Counted from the stretch's first letter, positions 34,128-45,430 are shown. The stretch is 64,000 nucleotides of DNA from Macrothele yani (GCA_039090855.1 CM076990.1:199893232-199957231), one strand, 5' to 3'. A program made the numbers and translations. The notes: a model not told the origin generated them from the letters alone.

Positions 34128-34975
34128 ATGCTGATGACAGTCCTGTTGGCAGAGAGCGAAAGTGAGTTGCAGAGTATGCTGGCCCAGATGTACAAAGTTG
34201 TATGAATTTCAAACTGAGTATACTTGTAAATAAAGGAAAACTAAAGTTATGATTTTTGAGCAAGAAACTGTCAGTACTGTATGTAGGATAAGTCTAAATG
34301 GCACAGTTATTGACCAGGTAAACAAGTTTGTATATTTAGGAAGCATGGTTGACAGAGGAATTAGATGGCAAAATTAGTAGGCAAGTGAATTCTTCATTGA
34401 ATGTCATAACTGCTTTTGGAGAATTTCACACGAATGATGGCTTCTCAAGAAAGTCCCAAATGGCTGTATATGAAAGTGTAATTGTTCCTGCTCTGATGTA
34501 TGGCAGTGAAATCAGGGTTCTGCAGAAAAGACACAGAAGTCATTTGTGCACTGGAGAGATGTGTTACTTATGAAGGTTTGTGATAAGACATGCTCTGATC
34601 ATGTGGGGAATGAAGATTTATTGCAGATGTGTAATGTGAAGCAAAATGTTGTTAGTAAGGTGGAAACTAATATTCTTAGGTGGTTGAGCCATGTTGAGAG
34701 ATAGAGTGATGAGATGCTTACTAAGAGAATTTATTCAGCCCATGTGGCAGGAAAGAAAGATGTGCAAAGCATGGGAGGACCAGATTTAAGAATGTCTGCA
34801 TGAGAAAAAGATGAGTATGAAATACAAAAGGTCTAGTGTGCGGCATGTGATTAATGTTAATGAAGTTTGAGCTGTGTGCTGAGATTGCTGTAAATGGAGA
34901 CATCTGATACAGTAACAGTAAGTTCTTTCTGTGAGAAGCTAACCTCTAAATATCAGACAACAGCTTAGTTATATG
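34128..34975 (+). mobile_element. LINE-B, 3' segment in sense orientation
   Basis: Begins at the catalytic box YADD (34128-34139), then LLAESESELQSMLAQ, VNKFVYLGSMVDRG, VNSSLNVI, QMAVYESVIVPALMYGSE and a C-terminal VETNILRW-SHVER block. It ends at a 3' UTR shared with 59155-59300 (inverted): CTGTAAATGGAGA and AACAGCTTA. Several frameshifts. It joins the inverted segment 32736-34045 to make one rearranged LINE copy. Confidence 0.85.
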
Positions 34976-34979
34976 TATA

Positions 34980-35310
34980 TGGTATCTTTAAATTCCAGTA
35001 AAGGCATTCTTATAAAACAGTGGTTGCAATCGCTTTGCGGTGTTGAAGATTTCTTGCAATATGAAGGCATCACATGATTGATGAAATGGAAGGATGTGTC
35101 AGACGAGATGAAAGTTTTTCTGGGCCTTCTGTTTCATATGGGCATTGTACAAATGCCCCATCTTCAAGGTTACTGGAAAACAGATCCATTATTCAAAATG
35201 GAATTTTCTTCAAATATAAGCAGGGATAGTTTCAGAAGGAAACTATTTCTGCTCATATTTGAAGAAAAGAAATCTATTTTGAATAATGGATCTGTTTTCC
35301 GGTATGAAAC
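34980..35310 (+). pseudogene. piggyBac transposase fragment, N-terminal part
   Basis: Plus strand at 35078-35235 reads WKDVSDEMKVFLGLLFHMG, VQMPHLQGYWKTDPLFKMEF and NISRDSFRR, the block in front of the catalytic core of piggyBac transposases. From 35239 the sequence is an inverted duplicate of 35175-35233 and no longer encodes the expected protein. Other parts of the gene are missing here. Confidence 0.85.
35175..35300. repeat. Near-perfect 60-bp palindrome with 5-bp loop
   Basis: Arms 35175-35233 and 35239-35300 are inverted copies (GGAAAACAGATCCATTATTC at the left, its complement at the right), with few mismatches and a small gap; the loop is AGAAG. Confidence 0.93.
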
Positions 35311-35314
35311 ATAC

Positions 35315-35480
35315 ATACATATCATTAAGCTGTTCTCTGAAATTCAGAGTTTAGCTCCTCCAAGAAAGACCATTTGCCAAATAAACATTTAACTTGCACA
35401 TACATATCACTAAGCTGTTTTCTAAGATTCAGTGGTTAGCTCCACAAAGAAATACAAACCACCAGATAAATATTTAACTG
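35315..35480. repeat. Tandem pair of LINE-B 3' ends
   Basis: Two copies of about 80 bp (35315-35393 and 35402-35480), each with CATATCA-TAAGCTGTT and TTAGCTCC. A third lies at 59163-59230. Both are minus-strand 3' ends of LINE-B; the right-hand one continues into the coding region. Confidence 0.85.
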
Positions 35481-36156
35481 ATTATTTACTTACTGTTGCT
35501 GTACCAAACTTTCCCATTTACAGTGATCTTGACACACAACATGAGCTTCACTGACATCCATCACACAACATACACAAAACCTTCAATACTTCATACTCCT
35601 AATTTTTTTTCTCATGCAAACACTCTGAATCTGATCCTCCCACGACTTCCTTGGCCTTCCTCTGCCTTTCTTTCCTGCCACTTCGGCATAAATTTTTTTC
35701 TTAGTAAGCATCTTGTCATTCATTCTTTCAACATAGCCAAACCACCTAAGAGTATTAGTCTCCACCTTGGTAACATTTTGCTTCACATTACACAACTGTA
35801 ACACATCTTCATTCCTCACATGAACAGAATGCGTCTTTCCACAATCCCCCCCCCCCTACCCATAAGTAATATTTTTCCAGCACACAAATAACTCTTATGC
35901 CTCTTCTGTATTAACCCAGGTTTCACTGTCATACATCAGAGTAGGAACAATTACACTTTCATATACAGCCACGTGGGACTCTCTTGCAGCCATGACTTTC
36001 AATGAAGAATTTACTCGCCTATTAATTTCACCATCTAATTTGCTCTCTCTGTCAAACATGCTTCCTAAATACACAAACACATTTACTTGGTCAATCACTG
36101 TGCCACATAAATGAGTGTGTATTTAGGAGGGTCAATCCCTTATAGATTGAAAAAAA
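35402..36156 (-). mobile_element. LINE-B, 3' third
   Basis: Minus strand reads VIDQVNVFVYLGSMFDRESK, INRRVNSSLKVMAA, HVAVYESVIVPTLMYDSETW, then MRNEDVLQLCNVKQN, TLRWFGYVERMNDK and GKKGRGRPRKSWEDQI, the usual LINE C-terminal tail, followed by the shared 3' UTR. A C-run at 35848-35857 and frameshifts interrupt it. It ends at the mariner insertion at 36157. Confidence 0.88.
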
Positions 36157-36158
36157 TA

Positions 36159-37443
36159 TTAGGTATATAAATAAGTTTTGAGGGATTTGAGGTGAACAAA
36201 ACACATTGTTGTAGAACAGAAACAATATTTTAATATTAATCGAATTATGCTCCCTCTGAAGCTACAACTTTACCCCATCTTTCGGGCAGTGAACGTATGC
36301 CCCAAAGGAAGAATTCCGGTTCCTTGGAAGAGATCCAGTTGTCCAGCCAATTTTTGATGTCTTCATGAGAACTAAACCGTTCTCCAGAAAGTGCCGACTG
36401 CATTGACCGGAAGAAATGGCAATCGATGGCGCAATATCTGGCGAATATGGCAGGTGGGGTAGAACTTCCCAGTCAGATCCTTTTAAATACTTTTTCACAG
36501 GTCGAGAAGCATGTGGTCTTGCGTTGTCATGCTGTAAGATGACTTTGTTGTGTCTATTCTCCCATTCCGGCCGTTTTTGCGTGAGAGCTCGTTTTAAACG
36601 CATTAATTGGGCTCGATACCGATCACCAGTAATAGTTTATGATGGTTTCAGCAGTTCATAGTGGATCACACTCTTCTGGTCTCACCAGATACACAGCATT
36701 ACCTTTGAACCATGGATATTGCCTTTTGGCATTGAAGGACCTGGTTCACCTGGCTTCATCCATGCTTTCTGCCGTTTAGGGTTATCTTACCATATCCATT
36801 CCTCGTCAGCAATAATAATATAATGCAAAAAACCCTTTCTTTTTGCCTTTGAAACAGCAATTTGCAAATGGTTTTTCAACGTTCAAGGTCTCTTTCCCGC
36901 AAAGCATGTGGAACCCAATTACCTTCTTTTTGCACCATTCCCATGGCAGCTAAACGTTGTGAAATGCATGGTTGACTAACATTTAATGCTGCTACTAGTT
37001 CTTTTTGGGTCTGGCACGGATCCTTGTCGAGTAAAGCTTCCAATTCGGCATCAGCAATTTTTTTGGGTGGTCCAGAAAGTTCTTTATCACTGACATCGAA
37101 ATCGTTCCTTTTGAATCATCTAAACCAATACTCACATGTTTTTATGGATGGAGAATGTTCACCATAGATTTCCGACATTAAGTGATAGCTGTCGGTAGCA
37201 CTTTTTTTGACAATAAAGTAATGCACTAACACTTTGCACAAATGCTGTTTTGTCGGGACGAAAGTTGCCATTTTCAATCGAGTAAAACAAATACATCTTC
37301 GCACCTCAATCGAACGTCGTATACTGACTCTGACAGCTGGTGTCTCGTACTGCGATATCACAGTGTTGCCACTTAAAATACATGCGAGCAGTAATAAGTA
37401 CGACACCGAACGGAAATCCCTCAAAACTTATTTATATATCCAA
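36159..37443 (-). mobile_element. Mariner transposon with both ends, inactivated
   Basis: 1285 bp flanked by TA (36157-36158 and 37444-37445). Terminal repeats share about 30 bp (TTAGGTATATAAATAAG at left, TTGGATATATAAATAAG inverted at right, then TTTTGAGGGATTT). The minus-strand transposase starts at MATFVPTKQHLCKVLVHYF (about 37274) and has a helix-turn-helix region (KKIADAELEALLD, ELVAALNVSQPCISQRL). Near the C-terminus is VILQHDNARPH with the second Asp kept and YSPDIAPS, where the third Asp region is lost. Stop codons (for example near 36640-36830) and frameshifts inactivate it. It is the best-preserved mariner in the window. Confidence 0.93.
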
Positions 37444-37445
37444 TA

Positions 37446-39243
37446 GATTGGCACACCAGTGAACAGAATTATTTTCACGACGTCGGGACCATCAGACCAA
37501 TGTGTGGTCAAAATCTGTTGAGCCTAAGTATGAGAGAGAACATCACATTCTTCATTCTCACTTTCACTGGTGGTCATACTACAGCTACTAAAGAATGTTG
37601 CTGTACTTGATGACAGATTACAGGGATCATTTATTTCCATGACAGGCTGTGTTAGCCGAGGAAGTTTTGGTTGAGAGGGACCAGTGAGTGACAGCATGTC
37701 CGAGTATATCCACTGTCTCTGCAAAACTAATATTGAAATCAATATGGGTTTACTTGAAATCCCTTTAGAATTCTCAATAAGCCGCTCTGCGACATATAAA
37801 CTTAGTAGAAAGTATCAAATATTTTTTATTGCCACTCAAGCATTTATTTATTGATAGTTCCCTTCACCACAAAGCCAGGAAGATTCAAAGGAAAATAAAC
37901 ACTGCAGTGCAAAGCAAATGCTGTGTTTTATCTAAATTCACTACTCCAAAACTGTGGTCATTTTTATGCAGTTTGAGACTCATTATCAGGGTCAATCTAA
38001 CGAAATAGATAACTCTTCAACTTCAGAAGGTTTTAGAAACTGAAATATTAAGATACGATTATGACTCCATTCGGCATCACGCTGCAGTGGAAGTGTTAAA
38101 TGGTCTAAAATGAGCTATAAGAAATTCTGACTTCATTTAATTTCTTCTGCCATCAGGAGTTACCGATTTTATTTCAATTGGATTAGAGCCATCCAGACAG
38201 AATTACCTTTTAGCATGTATTCCAGGGGTGATTGTGGAGCCTGATGAAATTTTCTGAATCTGATGACAAATTTTCTGAAATAATGCACAAGACAAATTTT
38301 ACAAGAATATTGATGTTCTATGCGTAACCCAATTGTTTTATCAGAGTTCTTAAGTATTTTTATTTGACATATTGTAACAAAATTCAGTATAACTTTTAAA
38401 CTATTCAAGAAAATTATTAAGTCAACACATTTAATGAAAATAAAAAATATGAAATCCTTTCATATCACAATGGCTTTAATTAAGACTTCATGAAAAGTAA
38501 CACAGCTAAATGCCTCGATGTTAAACACAACAATTTAAAAATTGGAAATTCTTAATATGCCAACACAATTAAGTTTGTTCTAAGAAATATTCTAAATCAT
38601 TTAACAGTTTTAAAAGCATCATTTCAAGTACAGAATAAACTACTTGAGTTCATATGCATAAGCTTTCTAAATAGGCAACACAGTTCAGTTTCTCCTACTT
38701 TCGTTGCAAAATTTGCTAACTTAAAATTTCCGCATTTTGTACTTTTTTTTTTAATTAGTGACGGAATTTTGATTTTTTTTTCTCCCTGGACTACATACAG
38801 GAGTTCAAATTCTTGGAATGGATTGCATCAAATTTTTGGAATTTTCAGAAATTTTGGAACACGATCACCCCTGATGTATTCATACTTCATTGTGCACGTA
38901 CACACAATACAGAAGGTTACAATTTCAAATCTGTATTATTAATCAGTTAAACACCAAACTTTAGTATTAATTTAACAAAGTCTCATAGTATTTGTTTTCC
39001 CCACGTGCAACTCTTTAAAAGTTAAAAAAAAATTCAAAATATCATCAATACTTTTCATATACAGAAATAACATTAATAGAAAGGGATGAAAGAAATAATA
39101 GAAAGGGATGATATAACATTAATAGAAAGGGATGATTTAAAACAAAAAATAATCACTGCATATAACAATTAGCATTTTCATGTTCAATTAAGGCAGCAAA
39201 AAAGTTCAAAAATCATCTGCACATAATATACGAAAAATACTAC
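37446..39243 (-). other. PEX1 intron, mostly nothing recognised
   Basis: AT-rich. A minus-strand open stretch at 37524-37742 (72 codons, Ser-rich, ending SENEECDVLSHT) follows an acceptor-like TTTTGCAG and could be a stray terminal exon or chance; I do not call it. At 39068-39140 the 15-mer AATAGAAAGGGATGA occurs three times. Confidence 0.55.
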
Positions 39244-39470
39244 CTCGAAGAGGACGACAGTCCAAAACTTTGGTGTAAACATAATGTGGGAATTCAGACA
39301 GTTTCCTGCACAATGCTTTAGCAAGAGTGCTTTTACCTACACCTTTAGGACCACAAATTAACATGTTTCCATAGCATAACACTGGATCATTTACCATTAA
39401 TGGAATAGGACTCAACTTCAGCCAATAAATTAAATCCTCCATAGCCTTCTCATAGATACTCTTTATCCCC
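39244..39470 (-). CDS. PEX1: PEX1 exon: first AAA+ domain, Walker A region
   Basis: Minus-strand exon of 227 bp between acceptor TTATTTTTAG (39471-39480) and donor CGAG/GTAGTA (39239-39247). It encodes IKSIYEKAMEDLIYWL, then MLICGPKGVGKSTLAKALC, the Walker A P-loop of the first ATPase domain, then VLDCRPLRG. It begins with one base that completes a Gly codon from the upstream exon and ends with one base completed by the 18189-18359 exon, so phases are 2 and 1. The P-loop Gly-Lys-Ser-Thr is intact. In the family the first ATPase ring binds ATP mainly structurally. Confidence 0.92.
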
Positions 39471-39958
39471 CTAAAAATAACAAAAAATAACTAAGAATTC
39501 ACATATTTCTTTAAAATATTTTACGTGATAAATCAAAATTTCACTATTAATTTTTTTTATTTAAAATTTTATGAAATTACAACCATAACTAATCTAGTGA
39601 TTGTCACAATATAGTGAGGTACAGAGAATCTAACTGAAATGCATAAAAAAGCAGGAGAGGATAAGGTCAAAAAATTTAACATTCCACTTAAGAGGAAAAT
39701 ATAATGAAAGTACAATCATTGAATTCCTGGCAGAGAAATAAATGTGCAATACAAACTACACTGCTCAATAGAATTAGGGGAGCAAGGCATATCTTAAGGA
39801 AAATCATGTGCAACTGATATTTTTGAATGTATAATATAAGATGCAGTAGAATATTCAGAAGTATGGGTAAGAAAAAGCACATTATCTAATTTTATGCGAT
39901 ATTATCATTTAGTGCACACGAGATATACTTTACAACAACATGCATATTTGTATGAGAA
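39471..39958 (-). other. PEX1 intron, nothing recognised
   Basis: AT-rich, no ORF or repeat with support. Confidence 0.55.
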
Positions 39959-39959
39959 G

Positions 39960-41000
39960 AAATTACTTTTTAAAGGTGGTAAGGTAACTGGCCTCTTAGT
40001 AGGCTGTGTGGTTCCCTTGAATGGCTAGGACAGCTGCAAACCTGTGTGCAATGTCATTTACAAGGCTATCGAGGTGGTTTTGGGGGTATCTTTGCCACCC
40101 TCAGTGAGATCAGTCTCCAGTTCACAGGTGCAGGCTGAGCTGCAATGCATCTACCAAGTGTGTTCCAGGCATGCTTATTTGGATTTAAGTCAGGAAAGCA
40201 TGCTGGCCACTCCATAAGATTGATTCACCCCCTGTTGAAGCATGTTGTGCACTAGCCAAGTGTTATCATCCATGAAAAAGAACGAATTGCTGATGGCTGC
40301 AGCACACTGCATGACAATAGGTCTGAGAATCATCTCTGTATCTCTGGTCCATCAGGCTGCCATTTCAAATGATGTGCAGGTCAGTATGTTCACCAATACT
40401 TATGACTGCTGAGACCATGAATCTGTCTGCTGTGATGTAGTGTTTCCTGCACAAAAGCTGGGTTATTTCATGTGCAGGGTTCCCTCCAGATAAGAGCTCG
40501 ATTGCCAGACCAAGTTTCGATTCGTCCGAAGAAACTACTCATGTCCCCAACCACAATGTTACTCTCAGCCCAGTTTCTATGGGCCGTGTGGTTAAAAGAA
40601 CATACACCATTGATCTACATGCATAAAGGGCACACCTTGGTGAAGGTGATTGCAGATAATTTGAGTTTACAACCTGTGTCCTGTTGATACAAGAAGCTGG
40701 AGCTGAGTAGCATTTTGCCAGCTTTCCTCACAGGCTGTTAACAAAACATAATGATCATCCCTTGCTGTAGTTGCTTGTGTACAGCCTTGACTTTGCCTTC
40801 TTCAAAAACTTCCTGTATCCAGGAATAGTGTCTACAGTCAGGAAATTGCACTTGGCGACACTCCAATGGATTCCGTTATTACCCACTGTGTTTGACCTGT
40901 TTCCAACCTGGCAACAGCCCGCCATGCCATTCAGTCTGGTAAATCATGCTGTTGAAACATCGAAAGATCTCAAGAAACAAAATGTCATAATTGATATCAA
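39960..41000 (-). pseudogene. Tc1-like transposase remnant, second subfamily
   Basis: Minus strand, chained across many stops: WRAVARLETGQTQ and GVSPSAISCLW (N-terminal helix-turn-helix, 40830-40925), SSDESKLGL (first catalytic Asp region, about 40515), SLMDQRYRDD, HAWNTLGRCIAAQ (about 40150) and a C-terminal HRFAAVLAIQGNHT (about 40010). The order and spacing fit a Tc1-like transposase distinct from that at 12519 and 52430. It is heavily decayed. No terminal repeats could be paired. Confidence 0.75.
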
Positions 41001-41039
41001 ATAATCCTGACGCTGCATCTGCACTGTTCCACCTAGTAG

Positions 41040-41800
41040 CACCAATTTTTTTTTCTCAGTTTTTGCAGTTTATCACCACCAGTTTTGTTTTCACTGAAAA
41101 TAATTGTCCAAATATTTGCTTGTTTGTATGATTTCGAAAAGAAAAGTTTTTCGGATCAAGCCAAATGGGTTTTAGGCAAATAAAAACAGACTTGCACACA
41201 ATCCTGAATGACTAAATTTAATATATGCACATGACAATGAGTAAAAATAAAACTGGGCGTATCTATTTTCAATAAATTTTGCAGACCTTTATATTTGCTG
41301 CTCATATCAGAAGTGCCATCAAAAGCGATCTCTAACCAGCATTTTAAAAATAGATATGCAAGTCATTTAGTTCTTGCATAACAGTTTTATGCTGAGCTTT
41401 GCTGGTTGCAGATGCAAGAGCCACTATTTTCAAAAGTCATTCTAACTACATTTTCACAGTTTACATTAACTAATCTCATGCAAGTGCACACCAATATCTT
41501 GGGTTAAGTCTACCTCAAATGAGAATTGCTCAGCAGAAACATCCACAGCAATAAATTTTTGTGTAATGTTTCTCATTAAAATAATGATCTTGCAAACAGT
41601 CATTTTCGATAAGAAAATAATGCACATTGGTGTTTCTGGGTCTCACTATCTACTCTTGCTTTTTGGGCAAGTGTGCCTTGTTTTGAGACAGTTTCAATGT
41701 GAACCCTCATAATAGATTCATGTAAACACAAAGTTAACAGCCTCCATAAAAATGTCCATATTTTTATTTTATTTTTTGTAAATTTGTTAAATCATAAGCA
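41040..41800 (-). pseudogene. hAT (DUF4371 type) transposase fragment
   Basis: Minus strand near 41060-41360 reads WLEIAFDGTSDMSSKYKGLQ and FIFTHCHVHILNLVIQD, matching the DGAS-MSG and VHCLAHRLNL blocks of the hAT element at 28292. Upstream (41530-41600) FIAVDVSAEQFSFEVD may be the corresponding first-Asp region. No ends were recognised. Confidence 0.7.
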
Positions 41801-42478
41801 GCAGCATTTCACTTACCTTTAAAGGCTGCATTTTGTTTCACAAGCATAAGATATTAATTACCTGAATAATATTTTGTGGTTATTCTTAACGACTTTCTCA
41901 ACCTCTGTGTTGAGGAGATGCTCAACATAACATAATTTAGTAAAATGTTGAGTTCACATGATTTGCTGACTTCTCATACTAGGAATGTTTTCCAGATGCT
42001 TTTCCTTTTTTTGGAACAGATTGGACTGTATTATTTGGGGACACAGAGCTAAGGGTGGAAGAAACACTGAGAAGTAGGGATAATCGAGGTTGAGAGGAGT
42101 TACATTTCGTGCATGGATCGACACAAGATGCAAAGGGGATCGACTCGTACATATTACACATGCACCTAGCAGGGGAGGTGACAAAAATAAGCCAATTATT
42201 TTGGTCAATTTGAGTTGCCATGCGTTTCATCGATTTTTTTATAAAACAAATTAATATATAAACCCACTGAATATGTAAGTAAAATGCAGTTTTTTGGGGT
42301 GGGGTTTATTTGTTTTTGTTTTCTTCTTCTAGCACCCGTGGACATAAAAGTCCAGGTGGGTGATCGCATCCTAAAACCCTACGCCCCTGTTCGTGCGTGA
42401 AGTTGAACATTGAACATGCAATCTCTGCAGAAAACTACACCTCACCAAATGTGTTGAATGTTTGAGATTACTGCAAGT
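41801..42478 (-). other. PEX1 intron, nothing recognised
   Basis: Two overlapping 80-codon minus-strand ORFs at 41954-42230 lack recognisable motifs and are probably chance. Confidence 0.5.
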
Positions 42479-43668
42479 CAGAGTTTGGCAGGAATGCATT
42501 ACGAAGTAATGGAAGTGCAGATTACAATCAGCATGTAATGCATTACGAAGTAATGGAAGTACAGATTACAATCAGCATGCAATGCATTACAAGGTAATGC
42601 AGTAACACGTAATGCATTACAAGGTAATCTCAAGTATGGTTTGCACAAGGTAATGGAATTAATCTGTAATGCATTACAATGAAGAGGATATAATTCAATT
42701 ATTTAATAATTACCATTCAAACACAATGGAATTATTTGGTTAATGAAATTACACAATTTGCAAATAATTACATACTAATAGTTTATAAAAAAGTACAAGT
42801 GCCAAAAGCTACGTCTAAAAAAGTTGACCATGTAACATAGCACACAGACCGAAGTGTCGTGTAGAATGTTCTACAAACGGCAAGAATGAGTTAGACGTTT
42901 AAAGAATGTACCAGAATGATCGCGTAGTGGGATGTTTGAGAGCTTTATGTAAATCAAGAATATTTCAGAAGGTTCAGGTCCTGTTGTGAAGTATATATAA
43001 AGGAGTCAGTCGCTCCCTAGTCCAGTGTTCGTATGGGACAAGTAATGGACAACAACACTTGAGAAGTACGGCAAAAATGTAAAGAGTTCGCAAATTTCTG
43101 TAATATTCGGCAGTGCACTCCGAGTTGCTGAACTGTGCGTGTACTGCTAATATGTGCTTGTGGCTATAGTGAAGTAATTATTTTGGATAGTGAAACTTAT
43201 GTAATGGACGAGAATACTGTACTGAAGATGGACGAAATGAGTATCTCTAACCGAAATAAACATCCCATTCGTACTTACTTCATATGTATTATTTCATACA
43301 AATCACTACTTGTGGGGAAGACGGGACAAGTACTCATGCCATACACTTACAATCTCCAATACCTACATAAATGCATTTGAGGTGCGAGGGGTGGAACAAT
43401 TGTCAAATAACCTACACAACTTGTAAGGGTGTACTGGTTGCTGGTTTATTCATGTTGTATTGTTACCCATAAGTTATTGGTTAATTACCAACATATAGTT
43501 AACCATTACGATTATAATGGGTAACTGCTGCATGTCATTACAATTACCATGTAATTCTAATGACCAGTTCACCATTACTATGTAATGGCAAAGCTAAGTT
43601 CTTGTTCCCATTACCATTACGCTGTAATGCATTACCGATTAATTCAATTACGATTTTACCAAACTCTG
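42479..43668 (+). mobile_element. hAT-like non-autonomous element with GTAATGCATTAC-type subterminal repeats
   Basis: Ends are CAGAGTTTGGCA (42479-42490) and, inverted, CAGAGTTTGGTA (43657-43668). Flanking octamers CTGCAAGT and CTGCTGGT agree at six of eight bases, a worn hAT-size duplication. Both subterminal zones are filled with TGCATTAC and GTAATG units, including a tandem pair at 42496-42575. The core (about 42800-43400) is richer in GC, holds promoter-like motifs and a short ORF (MDENTVLKMDEMSI from 43204), and may be what is left of the transposase gene's first exon. 1190 bp is long for a MITE. Confidence 0.7.
42861..43030 (+). promoter_or_regulatory. Heat-shock-like promoter signature inside the hAT-like element
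   Basis: Two GAAnnTTC cores (42864-42871 GAATGTTC, inside near-palindrome GTAGAATGTTCTAC; and 42968-42975 GAAGGTTC) lie upstream of a TATA box TATATAAA (42994-43001). An initiator-like TCCAGTG starts at 43021, its A at +30 from the first T of the TATA box. Arrangement and spacing resemble hsp70-type promoters. Sequence evidence only. Confidence 0.45.
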
Positions 43669-44190
43669 CTGCTGGTAAGCATGGAAGACTTTTCTTAAGC
43701 GCTGCAAATTTAATTCTTGTAGGCTATCTTATATCTAACATTAAACTTGGTCATTTGTAACAACAGAAGAGTTACCATAAAGACAAGAAAAGTTTATAAC
43801 CAGATCTGTTACTACTTTTAACACTTTTTCCCTCCATTTATGTATTTTTAATACAATGTACTTGTATTTTACACTTTTAAATTCACTTTACATTCTTTCA
43901 CACTGTTTAACAAATTAAAAGATGAAATATATGTAATGTTTTGTTGATACAGTATGTAATTTATTATTTTTAATAACCTTCCGTATTATGCGACATCCTT
44001 CCAATCACAATTAAGACAATCGGGATTCTACTGTGATTAGTCCAAGATATTTGCCCATTTTTGTATAGCTACTTCCACATTTGAATTAATAGTATTGTAT
44101 CAAACACTTTTTGATGGTGGAGAAAAATGAACAAACACTTCAGTGAAAAACTCACTTTAAGTACAATATGAAAAAAAAAAAAATGCTTAC
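43669..44190 (-). other. PEX1 intron, nothing recognised
   Basis: AT-rich; no supported feature up to the GT donor at 44189-44190. Confidence 0.55.
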
Positions 44191-44490
44191 CCTAATGCTT
44201 CAATTCGCAAACCAGGGACAGTCACTTGCTGATCATTTATTAGTCTATTAAGCGAGACTGAACGAGTAGCTTTACTTAGCATGCTAGAAAATGGGGCCAC
44301 CTTCACAGAAATTTTTGAAGCTGTCCTTCCCTTAATATATCCATATCGTGGTATTTCTGGAAAGGCTAAAGGCAGTAAGCTGTCAGGGCTGGAATTACTT
44401 GTTGATGGATAATTAGGGATTTGCAATTCCCATTTGGTGCATCTTGATTATCCTGCTGACCAAAAGAAATAAGGAAGTCCACAAACTTCC
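44191..44490 (-). CDS. PEX1: PEX1 exon upstream of the first AAA+ domain, with a frame conflict
   Basis: The donor ATTAGG/GTAAGC (44186-44196) leaves two bases that join the next exon as a Gly codon (ALGG-IKS). The frame leading into it is open from about 44447: LQIPNYPSTSNSS, FPEIPRYGYIKGR, KISVKVAPFSSML, TVPGLRIEALG. The best acceptor, ATCTTTCAG at 44491-44499, opens another frame (KFVDFLISFGQQDNQDAPN) that looks coding but is one base out of register; in the downstream frame a TAA appears near 44446. Either there is a one-base indel (real or assembly) between about 44410 and 44450, or the true acceptor lies after the TAA. Linkage to PEX1 rests on phase and continuity with the Walker A exon. 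Confidence 0.75.
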
Positions 44491-45430
44491 CTGAAAGATA
44501 CATGTAAGTTTAATGAAAGAGGGGGGACATATAGCACAAAGTAATTAAAGTAAAAACCAAAAGAAATCAATAATTACTAACTCAAATATGCAGCAGTATA
44601 CAGTAAATCAATAAGGTAAAGCTTCATGCTATGAATTCTCCCAGCAGATAAGAGTACGCAGGAGAATTATTTTTGGAAGAGTAACACACCTAAGAACAAC
44701 TTACAAAACTGTATTATCATAGAGTAGAAAACAAATATTTACCTCTGAATTACTGTCCAAGTAGCATATCCATTATTCACCACTTAAAATACATTTCACA
44801 GCTGAAGTAATTTCAACCCCAATGGAATGTTTTTTTTGTTGTTGTTTTTTTTTTTTTTACTTTTGTTTACTAAAGTCATTTCAACCCCTATGGAGTTCTT
44901 CATAAAGACACTATGAATCTCAGTTTTCTGTTTTACATGTTATAAAGTGGGTACAGTCTGTGGTGGTGCATTAAATTATTCAATTAAGATACAATTCAGT
45001 CAAAAGTCCTAAAAATGTTACTTACGGAAGTGCTTGTTCAGTCCCATATCAGTAGTTTATGGAGAGCCTCTTGGTCGAAAGTTGTATCCTGCTTCTATAT
45101 GGTCAGCTGTTAGGGTTAACTAGAGAGTCTTTTGGTCAAAAGTTGCATCCTACTTCTATGATATCCAGTCGTTAAGGTTAACTCGGTTCTGGCTGTGTTG
45201 ACTTCATATTGAGTGAGCAAAGGTTTTCAGATAACAATTAAAAATTCTTGAATTAAGAGTTACTATTTACATTCCACTTGAAGCTTTAAGTCGTACTTGG
45301 CCATTAGGGCTATTCCATCAATGTTATATGATAGAATTGTCGAATATCTAAGTTAGGTCAGGTTCGTACAAGATAAAAAGCCTTAAAAATCCAAAGTTAA
45401 AATAGCTACATACACCACCTCATACCGTCC
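44491..45430. other. Intron or spacer with one tandem duplication
   Basis: No exon of PEX1 recognised. T-rich tract near 44832-44865. A two-unit tandem repeat of about 62 bp is listed separately. Confidence 0.55.
45059..45184. repeat. Two-unit tandem repeat, about 62 bp per unit
   Basis: Each unit contains GAGAG-CT-TTGGTC, AAAGTTG-ATCCT-CTTCTAT and ends GGTTAACT (first at 45121, second at 45183), with about 80 percent identity. Confidence 0.85.

Noticed and set aside
37524..37742. 72-codon minus-strand ORF after an acceptor-like TTTTGCAG
   Set aside because: Could be a stray exon, but no family is recognisable and the PEX1 phases on either side do not need it.
41954..42230. Two overlapping 83-84-codon ORFs on the minus strand
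   Set aside because: No motif in either, neighbouring sequence is intronic, and length is within chance expectation.
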